From Flavobacterium cerinum (GTDB lineage Bacteria; Bacteroidota; Bacteroidia; Flavobacteriales; Flavobacteriaceae): 64,000 nt of DNA. Shown here piece after piece: positions 43,487 through 52,525 of the stretch (the first letter of the stretch is position 1; every line of letters begins with the position of its first letter). The stretch is taken from assembly GCF_004028155.1 (NCBI RefSeq), contig NZ_SBII01000005.1, positions 1-64,000 of the forward strand, written 5' to 3'. The notes beneath the pieces are model-generated. The model saw nothing but the letters and a program-made list of their open reading frames with translations, did no database searches and was not told where the DNA came from. The translations under genes were made by a program, and so were the position numbers.

Positions 43487-44341
43487 ATGAAAAAAACTTT
43501 ACTTTTAGGAGCCATGTTAGCTGGTTCTTACTTTACGGCTTCTGCACAACAAATCTTTTCAGTTGATTTCAGCAGTACTCAGGTACTAATTGATAACAAC
43601 TGGTTGTTGATTGATGGTGATGGAGATGAACTTACATGGCAAGTAGATACAGCTGGTTCTACAACAACTGTAGGGAATGGATTTACTGGTGGTGTAGCTC
43701 TATCTGCATCTTTTGATAATGAATCAGGGCCATTAACACCGGATAATTCACTAGTTACTCAATCTTTTGCTGTTCCTGCAAATGGTGCAACACTAACTTT
43801 TAAAGTTGGTGGTATGGACCCTGAGTTTTCTGCAGAGCATTATGCAGTTTATGTTATAAATGCTGCAGATGTTACTGAGACTACTACTGTTGGTGAGTTC
43901 CTTGCATTACTAACTTCACCAAAATTAGAAGAAACTTTAGGTGGTGCTACAGCTGTTAACAAAACTGTAAGTTTAGCAGGTCATGAAGGACAAACAGTAC
44001 GTATTGTTTTTAGACACTATAATATTACTGATCAATTTGTAATTGTTCTTGATGATGTAACTGTAACTGCAGGAAATGTAACTGGTGTAAACGATGCTTT
44101 AGCTTCTCAATTATCAGTATATCCAAACCCTGTTAACAATGTAATTAACATTGCTAATGCTGGAAACATTCTTGTTAATGGAGTAGAAATTGTTGACCTT
44201 AACGGACGTACAATTAAATCTTCTCAGTTTGATGGTGTTGCAAATGCTGAAATCAATGTTTCTGATCTTGCTTCAGGTGTTTATATGATGACTATATCAT
44301 CAGATAAAGGTACAACAACTAAGAAAATTGTAAAAAACTAA
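43487..44341 (+). CDS. Secreted T9SS protein, choice-of-anchor J / cleaved-adhesin domain
   Basis: The 284-residue product has a signal peptide (MKKTLLLGAMLAGSYFTASAQ) and a single lectin-like domain (about 25-200) with IFSVDFSS, NWLLIDGDGDELTW and IVLDDVTVTAG, matching choice-of-anchor J (cleaved adhesin) domains. The last 75 residues are a type A T9SS sorting domain (SVYPNPVNNVINIANA, DLNGRTIKSSQFDG, SGVYMMTISSDKG). It is followed by a paralogue with a nearly identical sorting domain. A surface adhesion or carbohydrate-binding role is only inferred. Confidence 0.87.
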   Translation: MKKTLLLGAMLAGSYFTASAQQIFSVDFSSTQVLIDNNWLLIDGDGDELTWQVDTAGSTTTVGNGFTGGVALSASFDNESGPLTPDNSLVTQSFAVPANGATLTFKVGGMDPEFSAEHYAVYVINAADVTETTTVGEFLALLTSPKLEETLGGATAVNKTVSLAGHEGQTVRIVFRHYNITDQFVIVLDDVTVTAGNVTGVNDALASQLSVYPNPVNNVINIANAGNILVNGVEIVDLNGRTIKSSQFDGVANAEINVSDLASGVYMMTISSDKGTTTKKIVKN

Positions 44342-44361
44342 TTAGTTTTCAATATGTTAAG

Positions 44362-44394
44362 AAAAATAGGCCTTTTAGGCCTATTTTTTTTTTG
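44362..44394 (+). terminator. Rho-independent terminator
   Basis: AAAAATAGGCCT (44362-44373) and AGGCCTATTTTT (44377-44388) pair perfectly around a 3-base loop with a long T run. Confidence 0.88.
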
Positions 44395-44401
44395 AAATAA
44401 A

Positions 44402-44432
44402 TTTGTAGGAGAGAATTTAATTCCTATTTTTG
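44402..44432 (+). promoter_or_regulatory. Promoter of the second T9SS cargo gene
   Basis: TTTG at 44402-44405 and TATTTTTG at 44425-44432 are separated by 19 bases, a full match to the Bacteroidota -33/-7 consensus. The ATG follows 25 bases later. The equivalent upstream region of the preceding paralogue also has TATTTTTG (43456-43463) and the same AATTAAAAACTAT leader. Confidence 0.7.
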
Positions 44433-44457
44433 AGAAAAATTAAAAACTATTATCATC

Positions 44458-45423
44458 ATGAAAAAACAATTACTTGTAGGAGCTTTTATGTTAGCTTCTT
44501 TTTTAACTGCGCAAGCGCAGGAATCTTATTCTTTCGAAACTTCTGAAGGCTTTGCTATTGGTGCTATAGATGAACAAAATAACTGGGGTGCTTCTTTAGC
44601 TGAAATGGTTGTAGCTGCTGACGCTTCTGCAACTAATGGTGCAAACGTATTAGTAGTTGGTACTACTGGTGCAGGTGTGCCTGTTACAACTCCTGCTACT
44701 CCTCGTCCAGGTGTTTTTAGCCCAACGTTTACTATTGCTGGAGATATCGAAGTATCTTACGATATTAAACTTTCATCTATAGGTGAAAATGCTGCAAGTT
44801 TCTTTGCTGCTGCTCAAGCTCCTACTGCTCAGAAAGCTACTTCAAATGTAGGTTTCTTTAATGATGGACAAGTTGGGGTTGTTGCAACTGGAAATGATAA
44901 CACTTTAGGTTATTTCTTAGCTGGAACTGGAGAAGGAACTGCTTTTGTACCTTTTCAAACTGTAGCTAATCAGTGGTACAATGTACGTATAGTACATAAT
45001 TTCTCTGCAACTACACCTAATATCGAGGTATTTATTGATGGTGTTTCAGTGTTTATTGGAGATGTTTGGGGTGCTACAAAAGTTGAGCAATTAGTTGTTA
45101 CTACAGATAACCTTCCTGGTAGCGCTAAAATTGATAATATCAAAGTTAAAGTTGCTGGTACTGCTGGTGTAAATGAAAACACATTAACTTCACTTTCTGT
45201 ATATCCTAACCCTGCAAATGATGTTGTTAATGTTACTAACGCTGAAAACATTCTTGTAAACGGTATTACAGTTACAGATCTTAACGGTCGTACAGTTAAA
45301 TCTTCTAAATTTGATGGTGTAGCTAATGCACAAATCAATATTTCTGATCTTGCTTCAGGTGTATACATGATGACTGTATCTTCTGATAAAGGTTCAATGA
45401 CTAAAAAAATCGTGAAAAACTAA
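44458..45423 (+). CDS. Secreted T9SS protein (paralogue of the preceding cargo gene)
   Basis: The 321-residue product has a signal peptide (MKKQLLVGAFMLASFLTAQAQ), a beta-rich domain of about 210 residues rich in Ala/Thr/Val (with NNWGASLAEMVVAADAS and WYNVRIVHNFSATT), and a type A T9SS sorting domain (SVYPNPANDVVNVTNA, SGVYMMTVSSDKG). The sorting domain is over 75% identical by eye to that of the preceding gene, whereas the middle domains differ. It has its own promoter and terminator. Confidence 0.85.
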   Translation: MKKQLLVGAFMLASFLTAQAQESYSFETSEGFAIGAIDEQNNWGASLAEMVVAADASATNGANVLVVGTTGAGVPVTTPATPRPGVFSPTFTIAGDIEVSYDIKLSSIGENAASFFAAAQAPTAQKATSNVGFFNDGQVGVVATGNDNTLGYFLAGTGEGTAFVPFQTVANQWYNVRIVHNFSATTPNIEVFIDGVSVFIGDVWGATKVEQLVVTTDNLPGSAKIDNIKVKVAGTAGVNENTLTSLSVYPNPANDVVNVTNAENILVNGITVTDLNGRTVKSSKFDGVANAQINISDLASGVYMMTVSSDKGSMTKKIVKN

Positions 45424-45445
45424 TTATTAGTTTTCTTACAATATT

Positions 45446-45475
45446 AAAAGCCTCCATATTGGAGGCTTTTTTTTT
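45446..45475 (+). terminator. Rho-independent terminator
   Basis: AAAAGCCTCCA (45446-45456) pairs with TGGAGGCTTTT (45460-45470), followed by a T run. Confidence 0.88.
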
Positions 45476-45503
45476 GAATAAATCTTTTTTGAAGTAAAAA
45501 ATG

Positions 45504-45920
45504 TTATAAGAATTTGGCTTTCATTTCTGGTGTTGGCAGCATACATTCGTCTTTCTTTCCATACCACTTATAACGATTACGGGCAATATAATCATACACT
45601 TTATTAGTAAGCCATTTTGGTAAAATTGAGAATATACTAATTAAGGAATATACTCCTCCAAGCTCGTTTGCTATTTTAAATGCAGCTTCTGATTTGTAGA
45701 GATATGAAAGTCCGGGTTCATAAAGAATAATGGAATCGGTTTTAGATCTGTCTAATCCAATGTGTTTGATTATTTTCTCTCCAAATTTTGATTGTAATGC
45801 TACAAATCTAAAAATATCTTTTTTATCATGTTTAATGATAAACTGAACGGTACTGTCGCAAAGATTGCAAACCCCATCAAATAATATTATTTTTTTGTCT
45901 TGAGGCAAATTTTCCATCAC
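45504..45920 (-). CDS. DCC-family thiol-disulfide oxidoreductase-like protein (YuxK)
   Basis: The 138-residue protein has the DCC (DUF393) signature ILFDGVCNLCDSTVQFI (about 11-27) with the C-x-x-C pair (Cys17, Cys20), and a conserved FRFVALQS. Members are thioredoxin-like. It starts 6 bases after the mutS2 stop and is in the same orientation, so the two are probably cotranscribed. The redox partner is unknown. Confidence 0.87.
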   Translation of the reverse strand: MMENLPQDKKIILFDGVCNLCDSTVQFIIKHDKKDIFRFVALQSKFGEKIIKHIGLDRSKTDSIILYEPGLSYLYKSEAAFKIANELGGVYSLISIFSILPKWLTNKVYDYIARNRYKWYGKKDECMLPTPEMKAKFL

Positions 45921-45926
45921 AATAGT

Positions 45927-48101
45927 TTATTTCTTTTTAGCTTCAACTAATTCTAGCGATTCAATATCAACTTTTGACGTAAATATGCCGTAGTTCACAG
46001 TAACCTTCTTTTTTTCGATAACATCTATAGTTCCTACAGCTTTACCATCTAGCATTCTAACCCTGTCACCAACTTTAAGAATGGCTTTTGGTTTATTGGC
46101 TTCTTGTTTTATAGCCTTTAGTTTCTTCTCTTTTTTCTCAACTCGAATTTCTTCAACCTTTTCCTGAACTTCTGCAATTACTTGTTTTTGAATTACTTCT
46201 TTTTCTTTTTTCTCTTTTGGGGTAGCTTTTTTACGTTTTGAGTTTTCAATCTCAACTATTTTCAGAAATTCTCCGATAAGGTCTTTTTTATTCTTACTGT
46301 TGAAATATTTTTCACTAATATCATCTAACTTTTGCCCAATATAAATTAGTCGTTGGTTAGCATCATATAATTCTTGATAACTTTCTAATTTCTGTTGAAT
46401 TTTGGTATTGATGTTTTCCATCTTTTTACCTTCTTCACGTGCTTTGGTCTCTTCTTCTTTTAAAGTTTGGGAAGTTTTTTCCAGTTTAGATCGCTCTTTT
46501 TGAAGTGTAGCAATAGTTTTATCAAAACGCACCTTACTACCTTCAATTTTCTTTTTAGCACGATTTATGAGTCCATAGGGTATTCCATTTTTCTGAGCAA
46601 CTTCAAATGTGAAAGAGCTCCCTGCCTGGCCAAGTATTAATTTATACATTGGTTCTAAAGATTTTTCATCAAAAAGCATATTCGCGTTAGTTGCAAAAGG
46701 CAGCTCATTAGCTAATATCTTTAAATTGGTATAATGTGTTGTAATGATACCAAAAGCTTCACGATGATAAAATTCTTCTAAGAAAGTTTCTGCTAAAGCA
46801 CCACCAAGTTCAGGGTCAGATCCTGTACCAAATTCGTCAATTAAAAATAATGTTTTATCATTACACTTCTTAAGAAAATAATTCATATTCTTAAGGCGGT
46901 AGCTGTATGTACTTAAATGATTTTCAATGGACTGATTGTCGCCAATATCAGTCATTATTCTGTCGAATAAAAATGTTTCACTACGCTCATGTACAGGTAT
47001 GAGTAATCCGCTTTGCAACATTAATTGTAGTAATCCAATAGTTTTAAGTGTGATACTTTTACCACCGGCATTGGGACCCGAAATTACAATTATACGATTC
47101 TGTTCTGTCAGTTCAATGGTTTGCGGATATGTAACTTCTCCTTTTCTTTTATTGTTTGAATAAAGGATAGGATGGAAGGCTTCTCTGAAAAATAGCCTTT
47201 TCTCCTCTGTTATATGAGGTAATAGACCATTAATTCTTTTTGCATATTTTGCCTTACCGGATATCACATCAATGTCAGTTAAGAATTCCTGGTATTCGAT
47301 TAATAAAGGAACAAAAGGGCGTATTGTATTGCTTAATTGTAACAATATGCGCTTTATTTCTTCTTTTTCTTCATATTCGTAATTATTCAGCTCACGAGAA
47401 TATTTAAGAGTAGCTTCCGGTTCTATATAAGCTATACTTCCTGTTTTAGAACTTCCCAGAATTGATCCCTTTACTTTTTTACGATACATAGCAGAAACAG
47501 CTAAAACCCTGCGGTTCTCAACTACACTTTCTTTTATGTCGTCTAAATAACCCAATCCGTTGTATTGACTTAAGGCTGAAGTGAAACTTTGGTTTATCTT
47601 AGCTTTAACTAAATTCATCTCTCTGCGTATATTTTGCAGTTCAGGAGATGCATCGTCTTTTATTTCACCATATTTATCTACAACTTTTTCAATATTTTTC
47701 AATATTTCTTTAGTGTACTCTACCTTTTCAGCTCTTGAATTAAGGTTGGGATAGTAATCATTGAATTTCTCAAGAAATTTTATAAGTGTATTAACGGTGT
47801 CAGATATGACTGCAATCTTTCTAAATGCCGAAGCTTCCAGGTAGCTGTCTTCGATAGCAAGAAATTTTATTTCGTTAGCTATTGGGTCAAAACCGTGATT
47901 AGGCAGTGCATTGTTATTATCAAAGGATGATACATATTCTGATGTTTGTAAAAGCGATTCCATCAGTTCCTCTTTATTTTTAAAAGGAGTGATCTGTAGT
48001 GCTTTTACTTGTCCGGGTTCTGTAGTACAGCTTGATGCAACAGCCTCTAGCACAGTATGGAATTCTAAATCTTTTAGGGTTTTATCTGTGATACTTATCA
48101 T
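45927..48101 (-). CDS. mutS2: MutS2-type ATPase lacking the Smr domain
   Basis: The ATG at 48101 (MISITDKTLKDLEF) is preferred to 48164, whose extension (MYMFNSAKYVVFLY) is not family-like; the product is 724 residues. The Walker A GPNAGGKSI is at about 342-350, followed by the MutS signature block with DEFGTGSDPELGGALAE. A long charged coiled coil (about 505-665) and a KOW-like C-terminus (VGDRVRMLDGKAVGTI) end the protein. The Smr endonuclease domain, about 80 residues in B. subtilis MutS2, is missing, so nuclease activity through Smr is unlikely. Family roles include ribosome rescue and recombination control. Confidence 0.9.
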   Translation of the reverse strand: MISITDKTLKDLEFHTVLEAVASSCTTEPGQVKALQITPFKNKEELMESLLQTSEYVSSFDNNNALPNHGFDPIANEIKFLAIEDSYLEASAFRKIAVISDTVNTLIKFLEKFNDYYPNLNSRAEKVEYTKEILKNIEKVVDKYGEIKDDASPELQNIRREMNLVKAKINQSFTSALSQYNGLGYLDDIKESVVENRRVLAVSAMYRKKVKGSILGSSKTGSIAYIEPEATLKYSRELNNYEYEEKEEIKRILLQLSNTIRPFVPLLIEYQEFLTDIDVISGKAKYAKRINGLLPHITEEKRLFFREAFHPILYSNNKRKGEVTYPQTIELTEQNRIIVISGPNAGGKSITLKTIGLLQLMLQSGLLIPVHERSETFLFDRIMTDIGDNQSIENHLSTYSYRLKNMNYFLKKCNDKTLFLIDEFGTGSDPELGGALAETFLEEFYHREAFGIITTHYTNLKILANELPFATNANMLFDEKSLEPMYKLILGQAGSSFTFEVAQKNGIPYGLINRAKKKIEGSKVRFDKTIATLQKERSKLEKTSQTLKEEETKAREEGKKMENINTKIQQKLESYQELYDANQRLIYIGQKLDDISEKYFNSKNKKDLIGEFLKIVEIENSKRKKATPKEKKEKEVIQKQVIAEVQEKVEEIRVEKKEKKLKAIKQEANKPKAILKVGDRVRMLDGKAVGTIDVIEKKKVTVNYGIFTSKVDIESLELVEAKKK

Positions 48102-48230
48102 TGTAGTTCTAAAGCAAATTTTATACAAAAATACTACATATTTAGCCGAATTGAACATATACATATAAAGTTTCGAAAGCTTTATAATTGTATACTATGC
48201 AATGTTTATATTTGTAAAAAAGAAAATATA

Positions 48231-48896
48231 ATGCAGGTAAATATAGAATCTTCCTGGAAGGAAGTACTTTCTTCTGAATTTGAAAAACCTTATTTTAATA
48301 ATCTTATTGATTTTGTAAAAACAGAATATACTCAACAAACCTCTTATCCTAAAGGAAATCAGATATTTTCTGCATTCGATCATTGCCCATTTGATAAGGT
48401 TGAAGTTGTTATATTGGGCCAGGATCCTTATCATGGACCAGGTCAGGCTAATGGATTATGTTTTTCTGTAAATGATGGTATACCAAATCCTCCTTCTCTT
48501 CAAAATATATTTCGTGAAATTCAGACTGATTTAGGGAAGCCATTTCCCCCATCGGGTAATCTTGAGCGTTGGGCAGATCAAGGAGTACTTTTATTAAATG
48601 CTGTACTAACAGTACGTAAAGGAGAGGCTAACAGTCATCAGGGAAAAGGATGGGAAGCGTTTACTGATGCTGTAATTCAAAAAATATCAGATGAAAAGAA
48701 AGATGTTGTTTTTCTTTTATGGGGTGGTTTTGCAAAAAAGAAAGGTGCACGTGTTAATAAAGAAAAGCATTTAATATTAGATTCAGGACATCCTTCACCT
48801 TTAAGCGCAAATAAAGGGCATTGGTTCGGTAATAAGCATTTTAGTAAAACAAATGCTTTTCTGGCAGAAAAAGGTAAAAAACAAATAGATTGGTAA
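48231..48896 (+). CDS. ung: Uracil-DNA glycosylase
   Basis: The 221-residue protein has the complete UNG signature: ILGQDPYHGPGQANGL with catalytic Asp65 (about 61-76) and the HPSPLSA motif with His187 (about 187-193). It excises uracil from DNA. The ATG follows a TATATTTG -7 box (48207-48214) by 16 bases. It is divergent from mutS2. Confidence 0.97.
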   Translation: MQVNIESSWKEVLSSEFEKPYFNNLIDFVKTEYTQQTSYPKGNQIFSAFDHCPFDKVEVVILGQDPYHGPGQANGLCFSVNDGIPNPPSLQNIFREIQTDLGKPFPPSGNLERWADQGVLLLNAVLTVRKGEANSHQGKGWEAFTDAVIQKISDEKKDVVFLLWGGFAKKKGARVNKEKHLILDSGHPSPLSANKGHWFGNKHFSKTNAFLAEKGKKQIDW

Positions 48897-48901
48897 TTTG
48901 G

Positions 48902-49834
48902 TTAGTTGAATGTTAATGCGCCTAGTATTTCTTCACTCATAAAAGGGCCTCCAGGATAGGTAGCGGTATAATCAAGATTAAGCCATACCTGTCCTCGTTC
49001 ATCAATATGATAATGGACTTCTTTACCTCGGCTTTCCTGTATAAAAAGCACTTCTTTTATAAGGTAATTTGCTGTTTCTAAGTCAGCTTTAGTGCCTACA
49101 AGCATTTCTGGATATAAGTGCCCGCCTGTATGTATTATTCTTGGTGTTCCGCCTACAGCGCGTATTGCAGCTGCCATAAGTATAGCGTGATCGTCACAAT
49201 CTCCCGAAAAATGTTGTAGTGATTCACTAGCAGAAGCTATGTATTCACGTCCTTTGGGATCGTTTACATAATTCCATCTGTTTTTTATTTCTTTAAATAC
49301 AGCAAAGCATTGTATCATTAAGCGTTGTTTATGATACCCTTTAATATCTCTAAAATATTTAGTTGTTGCCATAAGAGCAAAGTTGCGAACCAAAGGGTTA
49401 TCATAATCTACAGCAGCAATAATCTTAGATTTATTAGGGAAAGGAAGCAGTTTTGAAATGATGATATCCTGCGGATTAGCATCATCAGCCATTGTGTAAA
49501 CCATAGATCTATAGTCTTCATAAACAGCATTAAAACCATAATTCCCAAATACAGAACCATAAAGCAAAGCAATGAGGTAAAAGAAGATACAGATAATGAG
49601 TACTGTTTTTAGTAATCGTAGCACGAATTGTATGGCAACAATAATAACAATGAAAATCAATATCCTGTCTAAGTGAAAAGGCCATTCAGGGTCTATTAAG
49701 TTTTGGTGAACAATGATACACAGGGGAATAGCTATAAGTATATTCAGTACAAAAATGATAATGGAATCCCATGGCTTCTTTATTTGAAGCTTAGCTTTTA
49801 GATTCTTTAAGGTGGTAGCGTCCAGTTTTATCAT
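48902..49834 (-). CDS. Transglutaminase-like membrane protein
   Basis: The 310-residue product has two N-terminal membrane segments (about 22-40 and 50-95, strongly hydrophobic IFIVIIVAIQFVLRLL) and a C-terminal transglutaminase-like domain. The catalytic triad candidates are Cys in FSGDCDDHAILMAAAIRAVGG (Cys about 213), His in IHTGGHLYPEML and Asp in NLDYTATYPGG. Such proteins are usually proteases or deamidases acting at the membrane; the substrate is unknown. Confidence 0.8.
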   Translation of the reverse strand: MIKLDATTLKNLKAKLQIKKPWDSIIIFVLNILIAIPLCIIVHQNLIDPEWPFHLDRILIFIVIIVAIQFVLRLLKTVLIICIFFYLIALLYGSVFGNYGFNAVYEDYRSMVYTMADDANPQDIIISKLLPFPNKSKIIAAVDYDNPLVRNFALMATTKYFRDIKGYHKQRLMIQCFAVFKEIKNRWNYVNDPKGREYIASASESLQHFSGDCDDHAILMAAAIRAVGGTPRIIHTGGHLYPEMLVGTKADLETANYLIKEVLFIQESRGKEVHYHIDERGQVWLNLDYTATYPGGPFMSEEILGALTFN

Positions 49835-49859
49835 TGTGCACTAAATAAAACATCGTGTT

Positions 49860-50705
49860 TTATCCTGCCGAAGTTTCAAATGCAGTTTTCGTTTCTATAA
49901 TATTAAGTTCAAATAATTGGTCTTGTACTTTATCAAACGTCTTTTTATCAAGTTTCTTTTGCGACCATTCCGTTATTTTAAGCCATTCATTAATATCCTC
50001 AATCTTTTGTTCATACCTTTCAGAGAGTGTTCGGTCTATACTAGGAATTTCCTTAAAATCAGAGGTGGTTTGATTGATAATATCCAAGATGGTTTCAATT
50101 GCCTTGGGATTATTCTTAAGTACTTCATTGCGTACAGCTATCACAAAGCATGGCCATGGAGTAGGGCAGTCGTCAATTCGCCTAAAGATACCTCTATCTA
50201 CAATGGGTTTTGTCATAAAACGTTCCCACATAAAATAGTCGGCACGTCCTTCGGTTAATGCTTCTACGGCGCCGTCAAGCGTATTTATAATTTCAAATTC
50301 CAGTTTTTCAGTATTCCATCCTTGTTTTTTAGCATTTACAAAAGCCATAAGATGAGATCCTGATCCGTATCGGCTAATGGCTACTTTGCCATTTTCGATA
50401 TCGGCCAGTGTTTTGTAATTAGAACCTGCAGCTACATGGATACCCCATACTAATGGAGATTCTACATATACCTGAACAATAGTACTGTCGTTACCGGCAG
50501 CAATATCTTTAATGATACCTTCGGTCAGTATTACAGCAATGTCTGTCTCGCCATTTCGAAGCATATGACATAGTTTACCTGTACCTTCAGGAACATCGGT
50601 CCATTCAAGCAGTATACTTGCATCTTCAAATTCAGCATTTTCAATGCATAAATGCCATGGAAGATTAAAATGTTCCGGAACGCCTGCTATTTTTATCGGT
50701 ATCAT
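49860..50705 (-). CDS. Substrate-binding-protein-fold protein without transporter (NMT1/SsuA-like)
   Basis: The 281-residue protein begins directly with the PBP fold (MIPIKIAGVPEHFNLPWHLC) and has no signal peptide. Type II periplasmic-binding-protein features are seen: TEGIIKDIAAGND, the GKVAISRYGSGSHLMAFVNA hinge (about 106-126), and ALTEGRADYFMWERF. Related cytoplasmic proteins occur in eukaryotes (the Ca3427 type) and in Bacteroidota. No ABC permease or ATPase is adjacent, so a cytoplasmic binding or enzymatic role is more likely than import. Confidence 0.78.
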   Translation of the reverse strand: MIPIKIAGVPEHFNLPWHLCIENAEFEDASILLEWTDVPEGTGKLCHMLRNGETDIAVILTEGIIKDIAAGNDSTIVQVYVESPLVWGIHVAAGSNYKTLADIENGKVAISRYGSGSHLMAFVNAKKQGWNTEKLEFEIINTLDGAVEALTEGRADYFMWERFMTKPIVDRGIFRRIDDCPTPWPCFVIAVRNEVLKNNPKAIETILDIINQTTSDFKEIPSIDRTLSERYEQKIEDINEWLKITEWSQKKLDKKTFDKVQDQLFELNIIETKTAFETSAG

Positions 50706-50783
50706 AATATAAATCTAATTAAAGGATAAAGGTAATAAGAGTAAATTTAATATGTATAATGATTTAGCATATAGCTATAAAAA

Positions 50784-50825
50784 AATCCCTAAAACAGTGT
50801 TATAGCTGTCTTAGGGATTCTTAAA
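50784..50825 (-). terminator. Terminator for the CoA transferase gene
   Basis: AATCCCTAAAACAG (50784-50797) pairs with CTGTCTTAGGGATT (50806-50819), with one G-U on the minus strand, and a T tract follows on that strand. Confidence 0.8.
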
Positions 50826-50840
50826 GCAGGAATGATAAAT

Positions 50841-52349
50841 TTATATTGTTTGTAAAACAGATGCTTTTTTCATTGTTCCTGAATTTATATACTGCTGGTG
50901 CCATGAAAGAGCTTCTTCCAGGATATGTGGTGTATGTCCTTCTCTTTCGCAAGCTCTTTCAAAGTAACTTCTTAATTCTTCTTTATATTCGGGATGTGCG
51001 CAGTTTTCAATGATAACTCTGGCTCTTTCACGAGGTGCTAAACTTCTTAAATCAGCTAATCCCTGGTCTGTCACCAAGATATCAACATCATGTTCTGTAT
51101 GGTCTGTATGAGACACCATAGGAAGTACATGAGATATAGAATTGCCATCTTTTGAAGCAGCTTGTGTAACGAAAATGCTTAGGTAGGCATTACGGGCAAA
51201 ATCACCCGATCCGCCAATACCATTCATCATTTTTGTACCGCTTATGTGTGTGGAGTTTACGTTTCCATAAATATCAAATTCAATTGCGGTATTGATGGCT
51301 ATAACGCCGAGTCTTCTGATTACTTCGGGAGAGTTACTGATATTTTGCGGACGCAAAACAATTTTGTCTTTATAGAAATCAAAATTGTTGAGTATTTTTT
51401 TATGACATTCGTTTGAAACTGTAATTGAGGATGCAGAAGCAAAGTTCATTTTACCATTGTCAATTAGTTCAAAAGTACTATCCTGTAAAACTTCAGAATA
51501 CATAGTAAGGTTTTTAAAATCACCTTTTGATAATCCGGAAAGCACAGCGTTAGCAACTTTTCCAATACCCGCCTGAAGCGGCATAAGTGCTTGTGTAAGT
51601 CTGCCTGCAGTGATTTCCTTTTCAAAGAATTTAACCAAGTGAGCGGCTATAGCTATTGTTTTTTCATCGGGAGCAGTTACTTCTGCAGGGCTATCCGGTA
51701 ATTCTGTAAATACAATACCTGCAACTTTTTCAGGATCTACAGTAATATAATCAACTCCAATGTAGGTGCACGGTTTCACAATTGGTATGATCTTTCTGTC
51801 TGGATATTCTCCAGGAAGAAAGATGTCATGTATTCCGGTAAATGAAACAGGTACTGAAGTGTTTATTTCGATAATGATCTTCTTAGAGAGTTGCGCAAAT
51901 GTAACGGAGTTACCAATGGAAGTGGTGGGTATAATGTATCCATTTTCATCAATTGCAGAAGCTTCGATTACGGCATAATCCATGGCAGGTATGTGACCAT
52001 TCGCTAATAGTTCTGCAGTTTCGCTAAGGTGTTGATCTATAAAGAGTATAGTTCCCTTATTTATTTCTTTTCTTAAAACAGGATCAACCTGAAAAGGCAT
52101 CCTTTTATTGAGGGCATGGGCGCCGGCTAAATCACTATCTGTAGTATGTCCTAATGAGGCACCGGTAATAAGTGTAACAGCTATATTTTCGTTTTGTGCT
52201 CTTGCAGCAAAAGCAGGTAGTACGGCTTTGCTATCGCCTGCTTTTGTAAATCCACTGGAACCAATAGTCATTCCGTCTTCAAATAGTAAGGCTGCCTGAG
52301 TGGCTGTTATAATTTTGTCTTTGTAGTTTTCAAATCGAATTCTTTCCAA
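50841..52349 (-). CDS. Acetyl-CoA hydrolase / succinate CoA-transferase family protein
   Basis: The 502-residue protein matches class I CoA transferases of the AarC/Cat1/ScpC type: TIGSSGFTKAGDSK near the N-terminus, GGSGDFARNAYLSIF (about 385-399), and the YSEVLQD motif with catalytic Glu286. These enzymes exchange CoA between acetyl-CoA or succinyl-CoA and free carboxylates. Exact substrates (acetate-succinate being likely) are inferred. It is a single-gene unit with its own terminator. Confidence 0.87.
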   Translation of the reverse strand: MERIRFENYKDKIITATQAALLFEDGMTIGSSGFTKAGDSKAVLPAFAARAQNENIAVTLITGASLGHTTDSDLAGAHALNKRMPFQVDPVLRKEINKGTILFIDQHLSETAELLANGHIPAMDYAVIEASAIDENGYIIPTTSIGNSVTFAQLSKKIIIEINTSVPVSFTGIHDIFLPGEYPDRKIIPIVKPCTYIGVDYITVDPEKVAGIVFTELPDSPAEVTAPDEKTIAIAAHLVKFFEKEITAGRLTQALMPLQAGIGKVANAVLSGLSKGDFKNLTMYSEVLQDSTFELIDNGKMNFASASSITVSNECHKKILNNFDFYKDKIVLRPQNISNSPEVIRRLGVIAINTAIEFDIYGNVNSTHISGTKMMNGIGGSGDFARNAYLSIFVTQAASKDGNSISHVLPMVSHTDHTEHDVDILVTDQGLADLRSLAPRERARVIIENCAHPEYKEELRSYFERACEREGHTPHILEEALSWHQQYINSGTMKKASVLQTI

Positions 52350-52525
52350 AATTTATAATTTTAGTAAAAAATGATAATCTTTATTTAACAGCTGTTAATT
52401 ATTAGATTATTACTTTAAATATTATATAGCAATTTTACGAAAACGTTTGATTGTCATGCGATCAATAAAAGTCAAAAAAATATTCATTTAAGACAGGGCT
52501 GACACTATTGGATTTAGTTTAAACT

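Noticed and set aside
43487-45423. CRISPR or tandem-repeat origin of the two similar T9SS genes.
   Set aside because: Similarity is confined to the sorting domain, signal and leader; no short regular repeats with spacers occur anywhere in the window.
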